Below are positions 29,817-38,082 of a DNA stretch of 64,000 nucleotides, in pieces (the first letter of the stretch is position 1; each line of letters starts with the position of its first letter). Source of the stretch: RPQJ01 sp963726665 (GTDB lineage: Bacteria; Pseudomonadota; Gammaproteobacteria; Steroidobacterales; Steroidobacteraceae); the NCBI GenBank assembly GCA_963726665.1, contig CAVSDW010000012.1:62001-126000 (forward strand), read 5' to 3'. The notes beneath the pieces were generated by a model that saw only the letters and a list, made by a program, of their open reading frames with translations, had not been told where the DNA came from and searched no databases. Made by a program: the position numbers and the translations under genes.

Positions 29817-30502
29817 TGCGCAAACATTCCGCATTGCTCCTCGACCTGGATGGCACGTTGCTCGACACGGCCCCGGACATGGGCGGGGCCCTCAACCTCC
29901 TGCTCGAGGAGAACGGCCTCGATCCGCTGCCGGCCGCGGTCATCCGGCCCGTGGTGTCGCACGGTTCCGCGCGACTGGTCACGCTCGGCTTCCCTGCTGC
30001 GGCGGGCGACGAGTACGAGCGGTTGCGGCTGCGGTTCCTGGAGATCTACTCCCTCAATCTGTCCGGAAACACCCACCTCTTTCCGGGAGCAGAAGTGCTG
30101 CTCGCGGAACTCGAGCGCCTCGGGCTGCCGTGGGGAATCGTCACGAACAAGCCGGGCTGGCTGACCGATCCGCTGCTCGAGGCGCTCGGCCTTGGCCGGC
30201 GGGCTGCGTGCGTGGTGAGCGGCGATACGCTTCCGGAGCGCAAGCCGCATCCCCTGCCACTGCTGCACGCGGCGCGCGAGATCGGCGTAGCGCCCGAGCA
30301 CTGCGTGTATGCCGGCGATGCCGAGCGCGACATCCAGGCCGGCCGCGCGGCCGGCATGACCACGGTGGTCGCCGCCTATGGCTATCTCTCGGAAAGCGAC
30401 GATCCACTGTCCTGGCAACCGTCGGGTGTGGTCAACGAACCGACACAGCTCCTCGATTGGATGGATGCCGCGATGGCACGTGCGGCCCGGGGGATGGCAT
30501 GA
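29816..30502 (+). CDS. HAD phosphatase, phosphoglycolate phosphatase / MupP type
   Basis: A haloacid-dehalogenase-type phosphatase of 228 residues. Motif I LLLDLDGTLLDTAPDMGGAL near 7-26 has both aspartates. The motif II threonine is in GIVTNKPGW, the motif III lysine in LPERKPHPLP, and motif IV is YAGDAERDIQAGRAAGM. Such enzymes are usually named Gph. In Pseudomonas, however, the gene at this exact place, between ubiG and yciK, is MupP, which dephosphorylates MurNAc-6-phosphate in peptidoglycan recycling, and synteny favours that role here. Activity cannot be told apart from sequence alone. Its TGA overlaps the rmuC ATG by four bases. Confidence 0.9.
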   Translation: MRKHSALLLDLDGTLLDTAPDMGGALNLLLEENGLDPLPAAVIRPVVSHGSARLVTLGFPAAAGDEYERLRLRFLEIYSLNLSGNTHLFPGAEVLLAELERLGLPWGIVTNKPGWLTDPLLEALGLGRRAACVVSGDTLPERKPHPLPLLHAAREIGVAPEHCVYAGDAERDIQAGRAAGMTTVVAAYGYLSESDDPLSWQPSGVVNEPTQLLDWMDAAMARAARGMA

Positions 30503-31767
30503 CGCCCTCGTCCATCGCGCTCGCCGTTCTGTTCGCCGTCATCGCGTTCGGCGCAGGCTGGCTGCTCGCCCGTCGCCGGACCCACGCGCTCGAACTCGAG
30601 CTGGCGATCTCGCGCGCCGAGGTTCGATCCGCAGCCGACCTGGCGCGGGAGCGCGAGCAGGCGCTCGATCTCGCACTCGCGCGGCTGCGCACGGGCTTCG
30701 ATTCCGTCGCGGGAGACGCCCTGCGCGGCAACAGCGAGGTGTTCCTGCAACTCGCCCGCCAGGTCATGGGGCAGCAGCAGGAACTCGCGACCCGCAGCTT
30801 CTCGGAGCGCGAGAAGGCCGTGGAGACCATGCTCGCTCCGGTACGCGAGGCACTCGAGCGCACGCACCAGCAGATCGCCCGGATCGAGAAGGAGCGCGCC
30901 GAGACCTTCGGTGCGCTGCGCAACTCCATCGAGAGCGTCACGCTCGGGCAACAGTCCCTGCAACGCGAGACGCGCAGCCTGGTCACCGCGCTTCGCCGGC
31001 CCGAGGTGCGTGGCCAGTGGGGCGAGATGACGCTGCGCCGGCTCGCGGAACTCGCTGGCATGATCGAGCACTGCGACTTCGACGAGCAGGTCGTCGTCCA
31101 GGGCGAGGACGGCGCCCTGCGGCCCGACATGATCGTCAACATGCCCGACGGCCGCCAGGTGGTGGTGGACGTGAAGACGCCACTCGACGCCTACCTCTCC
31201 GCCGTGGAAGCCACGACCGACGAGGAACGCGCCATCGCGCTCAAGCGGCACGCGCAGGCCGTGGTCGAGCGCGTCCGCGACCTTGCATCGAAGGCCTACT
31301 GGACGCAGTTCAAGCAGAGCCCGGAGTTCGTGGTGCTCTTCATCCCGGGCGACCAGTTCCTGGCGGCTGCGATCACCGAGATTCCGACGCTGCTCGAGGA
31401 CGCCATCCGCCAGCACGTCATCATCGCCACGCCGACGAGCTTCGTCGCGCTGCTGAAGGCCGTGGCCTACGGGTGGCGGCAGAATGCACTCGCCGAAAAC
31501 GCGGCACGCATCCAGGAACTCGCCGAGGACCTCTACCGCAGGCTCGCGAAGTTCGGCGAGCACCTTGGCAAGGTCGGTCGCTCGCTCGGGCAGAGCGTGG
31601 ACGCCTACAACAGCGCGGTCGGGTCGCTCGAGCGTCAGGTGCTGCCGGGCGCGCGCCGGTTCACCGAACTCGGACTCCGGCCGGGGCGCGAGATCGAGGA
31701 AATACTCCCGGTGGAGAAGCTCGCGCGCGAGCCACGGGCCGCCGAGGGCGACAGTGTCGATGAGTGA
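30499..31767 (+). CDS. rmuC: RmuC-family DNA recombination protein
   Basis: RmuC proteins limit inversions at short inverted repeats and have a predicted nuclease-like fold. The 422 residues begin with a membrane helix (SIALAVLFAVIAFGAGWLLA) followed by a long coiled coil from about 25 to 150. The conserved domain contains RRPEVRGQWGEMTLRRLAEL near 170-190, VDVKTPLDAYL near 222 and PGDQFLAAAITEIP near 283. It starts inside the phosphatase stop codon and overlaps yciK by eight bases. In Pseudomonas yciK directly follows the phosphatase, so rmuC appears to be inserted in an otherwise conserved operon. Confidence 0.94.
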   Translation: MTPSSIALAVLFAVIAFGAGWLLARRRTHALELELAISRAEVRSAADLAREREQALDLALARLRTGFDSVAGDALRGNSEVFLQLARQVMGQQQELATRSFSEREKAVETMLAPVREALERTHQQIARIEKERAETFGALRNSIESVTLGQQSLQRETRSLVTALRRPEVRGQWGEMTLRRLAELAGMIEHCDFDEQVVVQGEDGALRPDMIVNMPDGRQVVVDVKTPLDAYLSAVEATTDEERAIALKRHAQAVVERVRDLASKAYWTQFKQSPEFVVLFIPGDQFLAAAITEIPTLLEDAIRQHVIIATPTSFVALLKAVAYGWRQNALAENAARIQELAEDLYRRLAKFGEHLGKVGRSLGQSVDAYNSAVGSLERQVLPGARRFTELGLRPGREIEEILPVEKLAREPRAAEGDSVDE

Positions 31768-32515
31768 ACCGGATCCGCGCCGCTACGTCGCCACGCCGGG
31801 TGCGCTCGAAGACCGGGTCATCCTCGTGACAGGCGCGAGCGGCGGCATCGGTGCGGAACTCGCGCGCTCCTGCGCCGCGCTCGGCGCCCGGGTCGTGCTG
31901 TCGGGCCGCAACGTGAAGAAGCTGGAAGCCGTGTACGACTCCATTCGCGCCGCCGGTGGCGTCCGTCCATCGATCGCACCGCTCGATTTCGAGAAGGCCG
32001 ACGCGAGCCACTACACGGCGCTCGCCGATGCGGTGCGCGGGGAATTCGGCCGCCTGGACGGCCTCGCGCACGTGGCGGGCCAGCTCGGCGAGCGGACCCC
32101 GATCGAGCACCACGATGTCGTGTCGTGGATGCGCGTGATGCACGTGAACCTGAACGCCGCTTTCATCCTCACCCAGGCCCTGCTGCCGCTGCTCAAGCTC
32201 TCGCAGGACGCATCGGTCGTGTTCACGACCAGCGGTGTCTCGGAGCGGGCCCGCGCCTACTGGGGTGCGTACGCCGCCTCGAAATTCGCGGTAGAGGGAT
32301 TGATGCAGGTCCTGGCCGACGAGACCGACACGCTCACGAACATCCGCGTGAACAGCGTCAATCCGGGCAGGACGCGCACGGCGATGCGCGCCAGGGCGTA
32401 CCCGGGCGAGGACGCGGGCTCCGTGCCGCTCCCGTCGGAAGCAATGCCGACCTATCTCTTCCTGCTCGGGCCGGCGGGCCGCGGCGTCACCGGCCGCCGC
32501 TTCGACGCCCAGTAG
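31760..32515 (+). CDS. yciK: YciK-like short-chain dehydrogenase/reductase
   Basis: A cytoplasmic SDR oxidoreductase of 251 residues with unknown natural substrate. The nucleotide-binding TGASGGIGAELARS lies near 23-36, and the catalytic Ser-Tyr-Lys set is in FTTSGVSERARAYWGAYAAS followed by K. SVNPGRTRTAMRARAYPGED near 203-222 is typical of E. coli YciK. The gene ends the five-gene operon, and its last 29 bases overlap the 3' end of the convergent RluB-like gene. Start chosen as the ATG eight bases before the rmuC stop. Confidence 0.9.
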   Translation: MSEPDPRRYVATPGALEDRVILVTGASGGIGAELARSCAALGARVVLSGRNVKKLEAVYDSIRAAGGVRPSIAPLDFEKADASHYTALADAVRGEFGRLDGLAHVAGQLGERTPIEHHDVVSWMRVMHVNLNAAFILTQALLPLLKLSQDASVVFTTSGVSERARAYWGAYAASKFAVEGLMQVLADETDTLTNIRVNSVNPGRTRTAMRARAYPGEDAGSVPLPSEAMPTYLFLLGPAGRGVTGRRFDAQ

Positions 32516-33284
32516 TTCGTCGCGCCGCAGGGCGGGACGCGGGGCGCGCGATCCCCGACATCGCCACGAGCGCGTCGAGTTCCTCCCCGCTGAGTTCGCG
32601 AGACCGCCCACGTGGCAGGTCGCGTGGAAGCGTCACCGGGCCCCACTGCACCAGCATCGTCCGGCTGACCTTGAGTCCGGCGGCATCGAACAGTTCGCGT
32701 ATTGCACCCTTCGGCAAGGTGCGCGCCGACGCGATCCGGAACCACGCGTTCGTAGCCCCGCCCTCGAGACGTTCGACTGCGGAGAACTCCACCGTCTCGC
32801 CCGCCAGGTCCACCGTGCAGGGAACGGTCGGCCAGTCGTCATCCAGTCGCGGTCGCAACGCGCGCACGCGGTACTCGACCGGCGTCGAGTGGGCCTGGCG
32901 CGTCACGCCGGTGACGAACGCGCCGTCGCTGGCCATGATCAGCAAGCCGTCCTCGCCGAAGCCGAGCGAGTTCACGGGCAACCAGCGGCCGCCGCGCAGG
33001 CTCGGCAGGCGCGCCTCCACGCCCGCGCGCTCGTCGCCCGCCTGCGGGCGCAGCATTTCGCCGCCCGGCTTGTGGTAGACGATCACCTGAAGCGGGTGAT
33101 CGAACGCAAGCCGCTTGGTGACGTCCTTGCCGTCCACGACGACGCGGTCGCCCGGCTTGACCTGCTGACCAACCTCCGCAGGCCGGCCGTTGACGAGGAC
33201 GCGTCCCTCCGCGATCCACGACTCCGCCTGGCGACGCGAGCCGATGCCGTGCCGGGCCAGGAGCTTGTGCAGGCGTTCTTCCAA
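32487..33284 (-). CDS. RsuA/RluB-family pseudouridine synthase-like protein lacking the catalytic Asp
   Basis: A 265-residue protein in the rluB position after scpB. The N-terminal S4 RNA-binding domain (MEERLHKLLARHGIGSRRQA at residues 1-20) is intact. The pseudouridine synthase domain follows, but the invariant active-site motif GRLDxxTxGLL reads NSLGFGEDGLL near residue 107. The catalytic aspartate is glycine and the preceding Gly-Arg is Asn-Ser. The later VRRLFEA motif reads IRELFDA. The end (QWGPVTLPRDLPRGRSRELS) is family-like. Reading frame and codon use are normal, so this is substitution rather than a frameshift. The protein may bind RNA without isomerising it, or be a decaying copy. 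A functional RluB could be elsewhere in the genome. Confidence 0.85.
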   Translation of the reverse strand: MEERLHKLLARHGIGSRRQAESWIAEGRVLVNGRPAEVGQQVKPGDRVVVDGKDVTKRLAFDHPLQVIVYHKPGGEMLRPQAGDERAGVEARLPSLRGGRWLPVNSLGFGEDGLLIMASDGAFVTGVTRQAHSTPVEYRVRALRPRLDDDWPTVPCTVDLAGETVEFSAVERLEGGATNAWFRIASARTLPKGAIRELFDAAGLKVSRTMLVQWGPVTLPRDLPRGRSRELSGEELDALVAMSGIARPASRPAARRTTGRRSGGR

Positions 33285-33293
33285 GAGCGGGCG

Positions 33294-33932
33294 CTAGCGT
33301 TGATCGCCGTCCGACGGTACCGCGGGATCGACCGAATCCGCGTTCGCAGCGGGCAATGCAGGTACGCCGGGCGGGCCAGGCAGTTCCAGCTGCTCGCTGA
33401 TGTCTTCCAGATCCTGCAACTGCGCCAGAGTCGGCAGGTCGTCCAGGCTCTTCAGTCCGAAATAGTCCAGAAACTCCCGCGTCGTGCCGAGCAGCTCCGG
33501 GTGGCCCGGCACCTCGCGGTGACCGACGACCCGGATCCATCCGCGCTCCTGGATGGTGCGCATGATCGTGGCCGCGACCGTGACGCCACGAATGTCCTCG
33601 ATCTCGCCGCGCGTGATCGGCTGACGATAGGCGATCAACGAAAGTGTCTCGAGCAGTGCGCGCGAATACCGGCTCGGCCGCTCCTGCCAGAGCCGCGACA
33701 CGGTGCCCGCGAACTGCTGGCGCACCTGCACGCGCCATCCGCTCGCCACCTCACGGATCTCTATGCCGGTTCCCTCGAAACGACGATCGAGGTCGGCGAT
33801 CGCGTCGCGCACGTCCTCCGCAGCCGGGCGCTCGTGCTCGTCGAAAAGCTCGAGTATCTGGTCCACGGTGACGGGCCGGCCGGCCGCCAGCAATACGGCC
33901 TCGACGACGTTGCAAAGAGGATGGTCGCTCAT
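33294..33932 (-). CDS. scpB: Segregation and condensation protein B
   Basis: ScpB is the dimeric winged-helix (kite) subunit of the SMC-ScpAB condensin complex that organises and segregates the chromosome. The 212 residues start MSDHPLCNVVEAVLLAAGRP, with the two winged-helix domains through about residue 165. The conserved LSLIAYRQPITRGEIEDIRG lies near 97-116, followed by GTTREFLDYFGLKSLDDLP. An acidic, proline-rich tail follows. The start overlaps the scpA stop by four bases, so the two are coupled. Confidence 0.95.
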   Translation of the reverse strand: MSDHPLCNVVEAVLLAAGRPVTVDQILELFDEHERPAAEDVRDAIADLDRRFEGTGIEIREVASGWRVQVRQQFAGTVSRLWQERPSRYSRALLETLSLIAYRQPITRGEIEDIRGVTVAATIMRTIQERGWIRVVGHREVPGHPELLGTTREFLDYFGLKSLDDLPTLAQLQDLEDISEQLELPGPPGVPALPAANADSVDPAVPSDGDQR

Positions 33933-34849
33933 GATTCGGTCCGGTCTCCAGCCTCGGGCAGGTCGTTGTCCGAAACGATCATCACGTGCCGCGGCGCACC
34001 GGCGCGCACGTGTATGGGCGCGAACTGATCGGCCTGCACGATCTCGATCAGTCCTTCACGCAGCAGTTCGAGGATCGCCGAGAACGTGACGGTCACGCCC
34101 ATGCGGCCCTCTTCGGGCCGGAAAAGCCGGGTGAACTCGACGAACGCCTGGGTGCCGAGCGCGCCTAGCACGTCGGACATGCGCTGGCGGACCGACAGCC
34201 GCTCGCGCTGCACCTGGTGGTGCGCGAACATCTCACCGCGCGACATGACGTCCTTCAGCGCAAAAAGCATCTCCTGCATCGTCACGACGGGCAGGATCTT
34301 TACGACTCGCCGGTCGACCAGCTCCGCCGACGCCTGGAACGCATCCCGGTCAGTGCGGGGCAGTGTCTCCATGCGCTCGGCGGCGCGCTTGAAGCGCTCG
34401 TATTCCTGCAGGCGGCGCACCAGCTCGGCACGCGGGTCGTCGTCCTCGTGTTCGCCCTCGCCCTGCGGGCGCGGCAGCAGCATGCGCGACTTGATCTCCG
34501 CGAGCGTCGCCGCCATCAGCATGTACTCACCCGCGAGCTCGAGCTGCAGGTCGCGCATCACCTCGATGTACTTCATGTACTGGCGGGTGATTTCCGCGAG
34601 CGGGATATCGAGGATGTCGAGGTTCTGGCGGCGGATGAGATAGAGCAGCAGGTCGAGCGGGCCCTCGAACGCCTCGAGGAACACCTGCAGTGCATCCGGC
34701 GGGATGTAGAGGTCCCGCGGCATCTCGGTCAGCGGCTCGCCCTCGACGACGGCAAACGGCATCTCCGCCTGCTCGTGATTCTCGGGCGCAGGCACTGCCC
34801 CGGCGGGGGGCGCGCCGCCCTCGATCAGCCTGAGATCCGGCTTGCTCAT
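33929..34849 (-). CDS. scpA: Segregation and condensation protein A
   Basis: ScpA is the kleisin that bridges SMC heads and binds ScpB in the bacterial condensin. The 306 residues have an N-terminal extension of about 50, then FEGPLDLLLYLIRRQNLDIL near 65-84, the hallmark of the family. LMAATLAEIKSRMLLPRP follows, and the C-terminal winged helix contains VTVTFSAILELLREGLIEIV. It follows trpS by nine bases and precedes scpB. The trpS-scpA-scpB-rluB order is common in gammaproteobacteria. Confidence 0.95.
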   Translation of the reverse strand: MSKPDLRLIEGGAPPAGAVPAPENHEQAEMPFAVVEGEPLTEMPRDLYIPPDALQVFLEAFEGPLDLLLYLIRRQNLDILDIPLAEITRQYMKYIEVMRDLQLELAGEYMLMAATLAEIKSRMLLPRPQGEGEHEDDDPRAELVRRLQEYERFKRAAERMETLPRTDRDAFQASAELVDRRVVKILPVVTMQEMLFALKDVMSRGEMFAHHQVQRERLSVRQRMSDVLGALGTQAFVEFTRLFRPEEGRMGVTVTFSAILELLREGLIEIVQADQFAPIHVRAGAPRHVMIVSDNDLPEAGDRTES

Positions 34850-34858
34850 GTCTATCCC

Positions 34859-36076
34859 TCAGCGGTACGCGAGGCCCATGGCCTGCTTGACGTCATCGAG
34901 CGTCTGCCCCGCGACTTCACGCGCCTTTTCGCAGCCATCGGCGATGATGCCGCGCACGACGTCGGGGTTCTCCTCGAATTCCTGGGCACGTTGACGCATG
35001 GCGGTGACCTCCTCGACCACGCGCTCGATCAGTGGCTTCTTGCACTCGATGCAACCGATGCCCGCGCTGCGGCAGCCTGCATCGACCCAGCGTCGCGTCT
35101 CCTCGCTCGAATACAGCTTGTGCAGGTCCCAGACCGGGCATTTCTCCGGATCGCCCGGGTCCGTGCGGCGAACGCGGGCCGGGTCGGTCTGCATGGTCTT
35201 GAGCTTGGCAGCGACCGCGTCGGGGTCCTCGCGCAGCCCGATGGTGTTGCCGTAGGACTTCGACATCTTGCGGCCGTCGAGCCCCGAGACCTTGGGCGTC
35301 GCCGTCAGCAACGCCTCGGGCTCCGGAAGAATCGTCCGCCCGGTGCCCTCGAGATAGCCGAGCAGTCGCTCGCGGTCGGCCAGCGTCAGGCGCGAATTGC
35401 CCTCGAGCAGGGCCCGGGCCTTGTCGAGCGCCTCTTCCTCGCCGCGTTCCTGGTAGCTGCGGCGCAGGTCTCTATAAAGTGTGGCGTTCTTCGCACCGAG
35501 GTTCTTCACGGCGCGTTCCGCCTTGACCTCGAAATCCGTCTCGCGGCCGTAGATGAAGTTGAAGCGCCTGGCGATTTCGCGCGTGATCTCGACGTGCGCC
35601 ACCTGGTCCTCGCCGACCGGGATGTACATCGGGCGGTAAAGAAGGATGTCGGCGCTCTGCAGCAGCGGGTAGCCGAGGAACCCGTAGGTTGCGAGGTCCT
35701 TCTCCTTCAATTGCTCCTGCTGGTCTTTGTAGGTCGGCACGCGTTCGAGCCAGCCGAGCGGCGTGATCATCGACAACAGCAGGTGCAGTTCCGCGTGCTC
35801 GGGAACCTTCGACTGGATGAAGAGCGTCGCGACCGACGGATTCACGCCGGCGGCCAGCCAGTCGACGACGATCCGCCAGGTATTGGCTTCGATGTCGCCG
35901 GTTTCCTCGTAGCCGGTCGTAAGCGCGTGATAGTCGGCGACGAAGAAATAGCAGTCGTACTCGTACTGCAGCTCCGTCCAGTTGCGGAGCGCCCCGTGGT
36001 AGTTGCCGAGGTGCAGGGCGCCGGTCGGGCGCATTCCCGACAGTACGCGCCGAGGGGTCGTCACTGAAGAACTCAA
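34859..36076 (-). CDS. trpS: Tryptophanyl-tRNA synthetase
   Basis: A class I synthetase charging tRNA-Trp. The HIGH-equivalent motif is PTGALHLGNYHGALRNW near residues 16-32, and the KMSKS signature is GRKMSKSYGNTIGL near 247. The 405 residues are longer than the 330-residue E. coli form. The excess lies in an insert around GREDTDFEVKAERAVKNLGA and in the C-terminal part, as in the longer TrpRS of Xanthomonas-like bacteria. The leader on the minus strand (about 36085-36130) is A/T-rich and contains the palindromes GCGAATATTCGC and TTGATAATCAA, which may include its promoter. Confidence 0.96.
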   Translation of the reverse strand: MSSSVTTPRRVLSGMRPTGALHLGNYHGALRNWTELQYEYDCYFFVADYHALTTGYEETGDIEANTWRIVVDWLAAGVNPSVATLFIQSKVPEHAELHLLLSMITPLGWLERVPTYKDQQEQLKEKDLATYGFLGYPLLQSADILLYRPMYIPVGEDQVAHVEITREIARRFNFIYGRETDFEVKAERAVKNLGAKNATLYRDLRRSYQERGEEEALDKARALLEGNSRLTLADRERLLGYLEGTGRTILPEPEALLTATPKVSGLDGRKMSKSYGNTIGLREDPDAVAAKLKTMQTDPARVRRTDPGDPEKCPVWDLHKLYSSEETRRWVDAGCRSAGIGCIECKKPLIERVVEEVTAMRQRAQEFEENPDVVRGIIADGCEKAREVAGQTLDDVKQAMGLAYR

Positions 36077-36217
36077 AGCGGTCCCTTGCGAATATTCGCC
36101 AAGATAATTACTTGATTATCAATGCGCTACGACACATTCCTGATCGACCACGAAGGTGGTCACGGGTTTGGATCGCTGCGGACGCGGGATTATACGCAGG
36201 CTGCCGCAGCCGCGGCG

Positions 36218-36838
36218 TCATTCGAACGCGGAAACGTCACCCTTGCCGCGGCGAATGACGACCGGCGCCTCGCCTGAGAGATCCACCACGCTCGAGGCCT
36301 CGAAGCCACAGTGCCCGCCGTCGACCACCAGGTCCACGGCGTGCTCGAGCCTGGCCTTGATCTCGTGCGGGTCGGTCATCGGCGCCTCGTCCCCTGGCAG
36401 GAGTAGCGTCGAGCTCATGATCGGCTCGCCGAGTTCCGCCAGAAGCATGCTCACGACCGCATTGTCCGGCACGCGGATGCCGATCGTGCGGCGCTTCGGG
36501 TTCTGCAGGCGTTTCGGCACCTCGCGGGTCGCCTCGAGCAGGAACGTGTACGGCCCCGGCGTAAACGCACGAAGAGTGCGGTACTGCCGGTTGTCCACGC
36601 GGGCGTATTTCGCGATCTCCGAGAGGTCCCTGCAGACCAGCGTGAAATTGTGGTCCTTGCCGGCGTCGCGTATGCGCCGGATACGTTCCATGGCGTCCTT
36701 GTCGCCGATGAGGCAGCCGAGCGCGTAGCAGGAGTCGGTCGGGTAGGCCACGACGCCACCCTCCCGGATGGCGGCGATCGCCTGGCGGACCAGCCTCGGC
36801 TGCGGATTCACCGGGTGAATGGAGAGGAGGAGCGCCAT
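36218..36838 (-). CDS. yciO: YciO-family (Sua5/YrdC-like) protein
   Basis: A YrdC-fold protein that binds nucleotides and RNA. The start at 36838 (MALLLSIHPVNPQPRLVRQA) aligns residue for residue with E. coli YciO and gives the same length, 206 residues. Earlier in-frame starts would add an unlikely tail. Conserved segments are YPTDSCYALGCLIGDKDAME near 32-51, KDHNFTLVCRDLSEIAKY near 63-80 and PGPYTFLLEATREVPKRL near 97-114. It resembles TsaC, which makes threonylcarbamoyl-AMP for tRNA t6A, but YciO lacks the full TsaC set and its role is less clear. It diverges from yciB. Confidence 0.9.
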   Translation of the reverse strand: MALLLSIHPVNPQPRLVRQAIAAIREGGVVAYPTDSCYALGCLIGDKDAMERIRRIRDAGKDHNFTLVCRDLSEIAKYARVDNRQYRTLRAFTPGPYTFLLEATREVPKRLQNPKRRTIGIRVPDNAVVSMLLAELGEPIMSSTLLLPGDEAPMTDPHEIKARLEHAVDLVVDGGHCGFEASSVVDLSGEAPVVIRRGKGDVSAFE

Positions 36839-36931
36839 CATTCTCATCAGCCGTCGTTGGGCGCGACGGTCGAGTTGGCTATGATACGCGCCCCGGCTCA
36901 GGGTCACCCCGGCCGATCACTCGGCTATAGC

Positions 36932-37477
36932 ATGCAGTTCGTCGTCGACCTCCTACCGGTCATCGCCTTTTTCGTCGCCTACAAGCTTGCCGGCATCTAC
37001 ATCGCCACCGCGGTGCTGATCGCTGGCGTGCTGGCGCAGACGGCCGTGAGCTGGATACGGTTCCGCAAGGTGAGCCCGATGCTGCTCACGACCGCGGCAC
37101 TCGTACTGGTATTCGGCGGCCTGACCCTCTACCTGCATGACTCCACCTTCATCAAGTGGAAGCCCACGATCGTGAACTGGCTGTTCGCCGTGGTGTTCGT
37201 CGGCAGTCATTTCGTGCGCGGCCCGACACTCATCCAGCGCATGCTCAGCAAGGACGTGACGCTTCCGGCCGCGGACTGGGCCCGGCTCAACCTGGCCTGG
37301 GTAGTGTTCTTTCTGGCAAGCGGCGCGCTCAACCTGTACGTCGCCTACCACTACTCAGAGGCGACCTGGGTCAATTTCAAACTTTTCGGCCTCATGGGGC
37401 TGACCCTGGCATTCGCCATCGTCCAGGGCATCTGGATCGCCCGAAAGGCGGACCAGGCCGAGGCGGGGAAGGCCTGA
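36932..37477 (+). CDS. yciB: Inner-membrane septation protein A homologue (YciB)
   Basis: A 181-residue polytopic inner-membrane protein with five hydrophobic segments, starting MQFVVDLLPVIAFFVAYKLA. The conserved DSTFIKWKPTIVNWLFAVVF near 67-86 and DWARLNLAWVVFFLASGALN near 119-138 identify YciB, formerly IspZ. It affects envelope integrity and cell division in enterobacteria. It is followed by yciI with a one-base gap, and then by bolA and a parvulin lipoprotein. That order recurs widely in this class. Confidence 0.94.
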   Translation: MQFVVDLLPVIAFFVAYKLAGIYIATAVLIAGVLAQTAVSWIRFRKVSPMLLTTAALVLVFGGLTLYLHDSTFIKWKPTIVNWLFAVVFVGSHFVRGPTLIQRMLSKDVTLPAADWARLNLAWVVFFLASGALNLYVAYHYSEATWVNFKLFGLMGLTLAFAIVQGIWIARKADQAEAGKA

Positions 37478-37478
37478 G

Positions 37479-37778
37479 GTGCTGTACGTGATCACAGGCC
37501 GTGATGCGTCCGGATCGCTACCCATCCGTCGCGCGGCTCGACCCAGGCACCTGGCGCGGATCCGCGAACTTTCGGACGCGGGACGGGTCGTATTGGCCGG
37601 CCCCTGCCCCGCCACGGATTCCCCCGATCCCGGCGAGGCCGGGTTCACTGGCAGCCTCATCGTTGCCGAATTCCCGTCGCTCGAGGATGCGCGCGCCTGG
37701 ATCGCCGCAGACCCGTACGTGACCGAGGGCGTATTCGAGTCTCACGAGGTGCGGCCGTTCCTCCGGGTGCTGCCATGA
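37479..37778 (+). CDS. yciI: YciI family protein
   Basis: A 99-residue ferredoxin-like-fold protein starting at a GTG (37479) one base after the yciB stop. The active-site histidine is in ARPRHLARIREL near residue 25, and the DP motif is in WIAADPYVTEGVFESHEVRP near 74-93, both typical of YciI. Its biochemical role is unknown; relatives of this fold act as dehydrochlorinases or dimeric stress proteins. Its TGA overlaps the ATG of the bolA frame by four bases. Confidence 0.9.
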   Translation: MLYVITGRDASGSLPIRRAARPRHLARIRELSDAGRVVLAGPCPATDSPDPGEAGFTGSLIVAEFPSLEDARAWIAADPYVTEGVFESHEVRPFLRVLP

Positions 37779-38055
37779 CCGGTACGCGGCTCGAGCGCCT
37801 GACTGACCGGCTAACCGCGCGTTCGACCCGGAGCGGCTCGAGATCGTGGACGACAGCCATCGTCATGCCGGCCACACGGGCGCAGCAGACGGACGCGGTC
37901 ACTTCACGGTGCTGGTCGTTTCGTCGCGATTCGCTGGACTCGGCACGTTGAAGCGTCACCGGCTGGTGTATGAAGCCGTCGGCGACATGATGACGACGGA
38001 CATACACGCGCTTTCCATCCAGGCCATCGCCCCGGGCGAGGCCGTGACCGATTGA
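37775..38055 (+). CDS. bolA: BolA-family protein, one apparent frameshift
   Basis: BolA proteins work with monothiol glutaredoxins in iron-sulfur handling, and some regulate transcription. The ATG at 37775 opens MTGTRLERLTDRLTAR, then one base is missing near 37821, before TTCGACCCGGAGCGG. The other frame continues with FDPERLEIVDDSHRHAGH, GHFTVLVVSSRFAG and LSIQAIAPGEAV. Adding one base gives 93 codons, a normal BolA length, with the conserved HAGH histidines. A deletion error is likely. It is coupled to yciI by an ATGA overlap and lies 24 bases before the parvulin gene. Confidence 0.87.
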
Positions 38056-38082
38056 GCAGGATTCCAAACCCAGAGGCAAATG

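Noticed and set aside
36130..36185. GACCAC/GTGGTC hairpin near the yciO end as a terminator
   Set aside because: The stem is only six bases and there is no T-tract, so it was not called.
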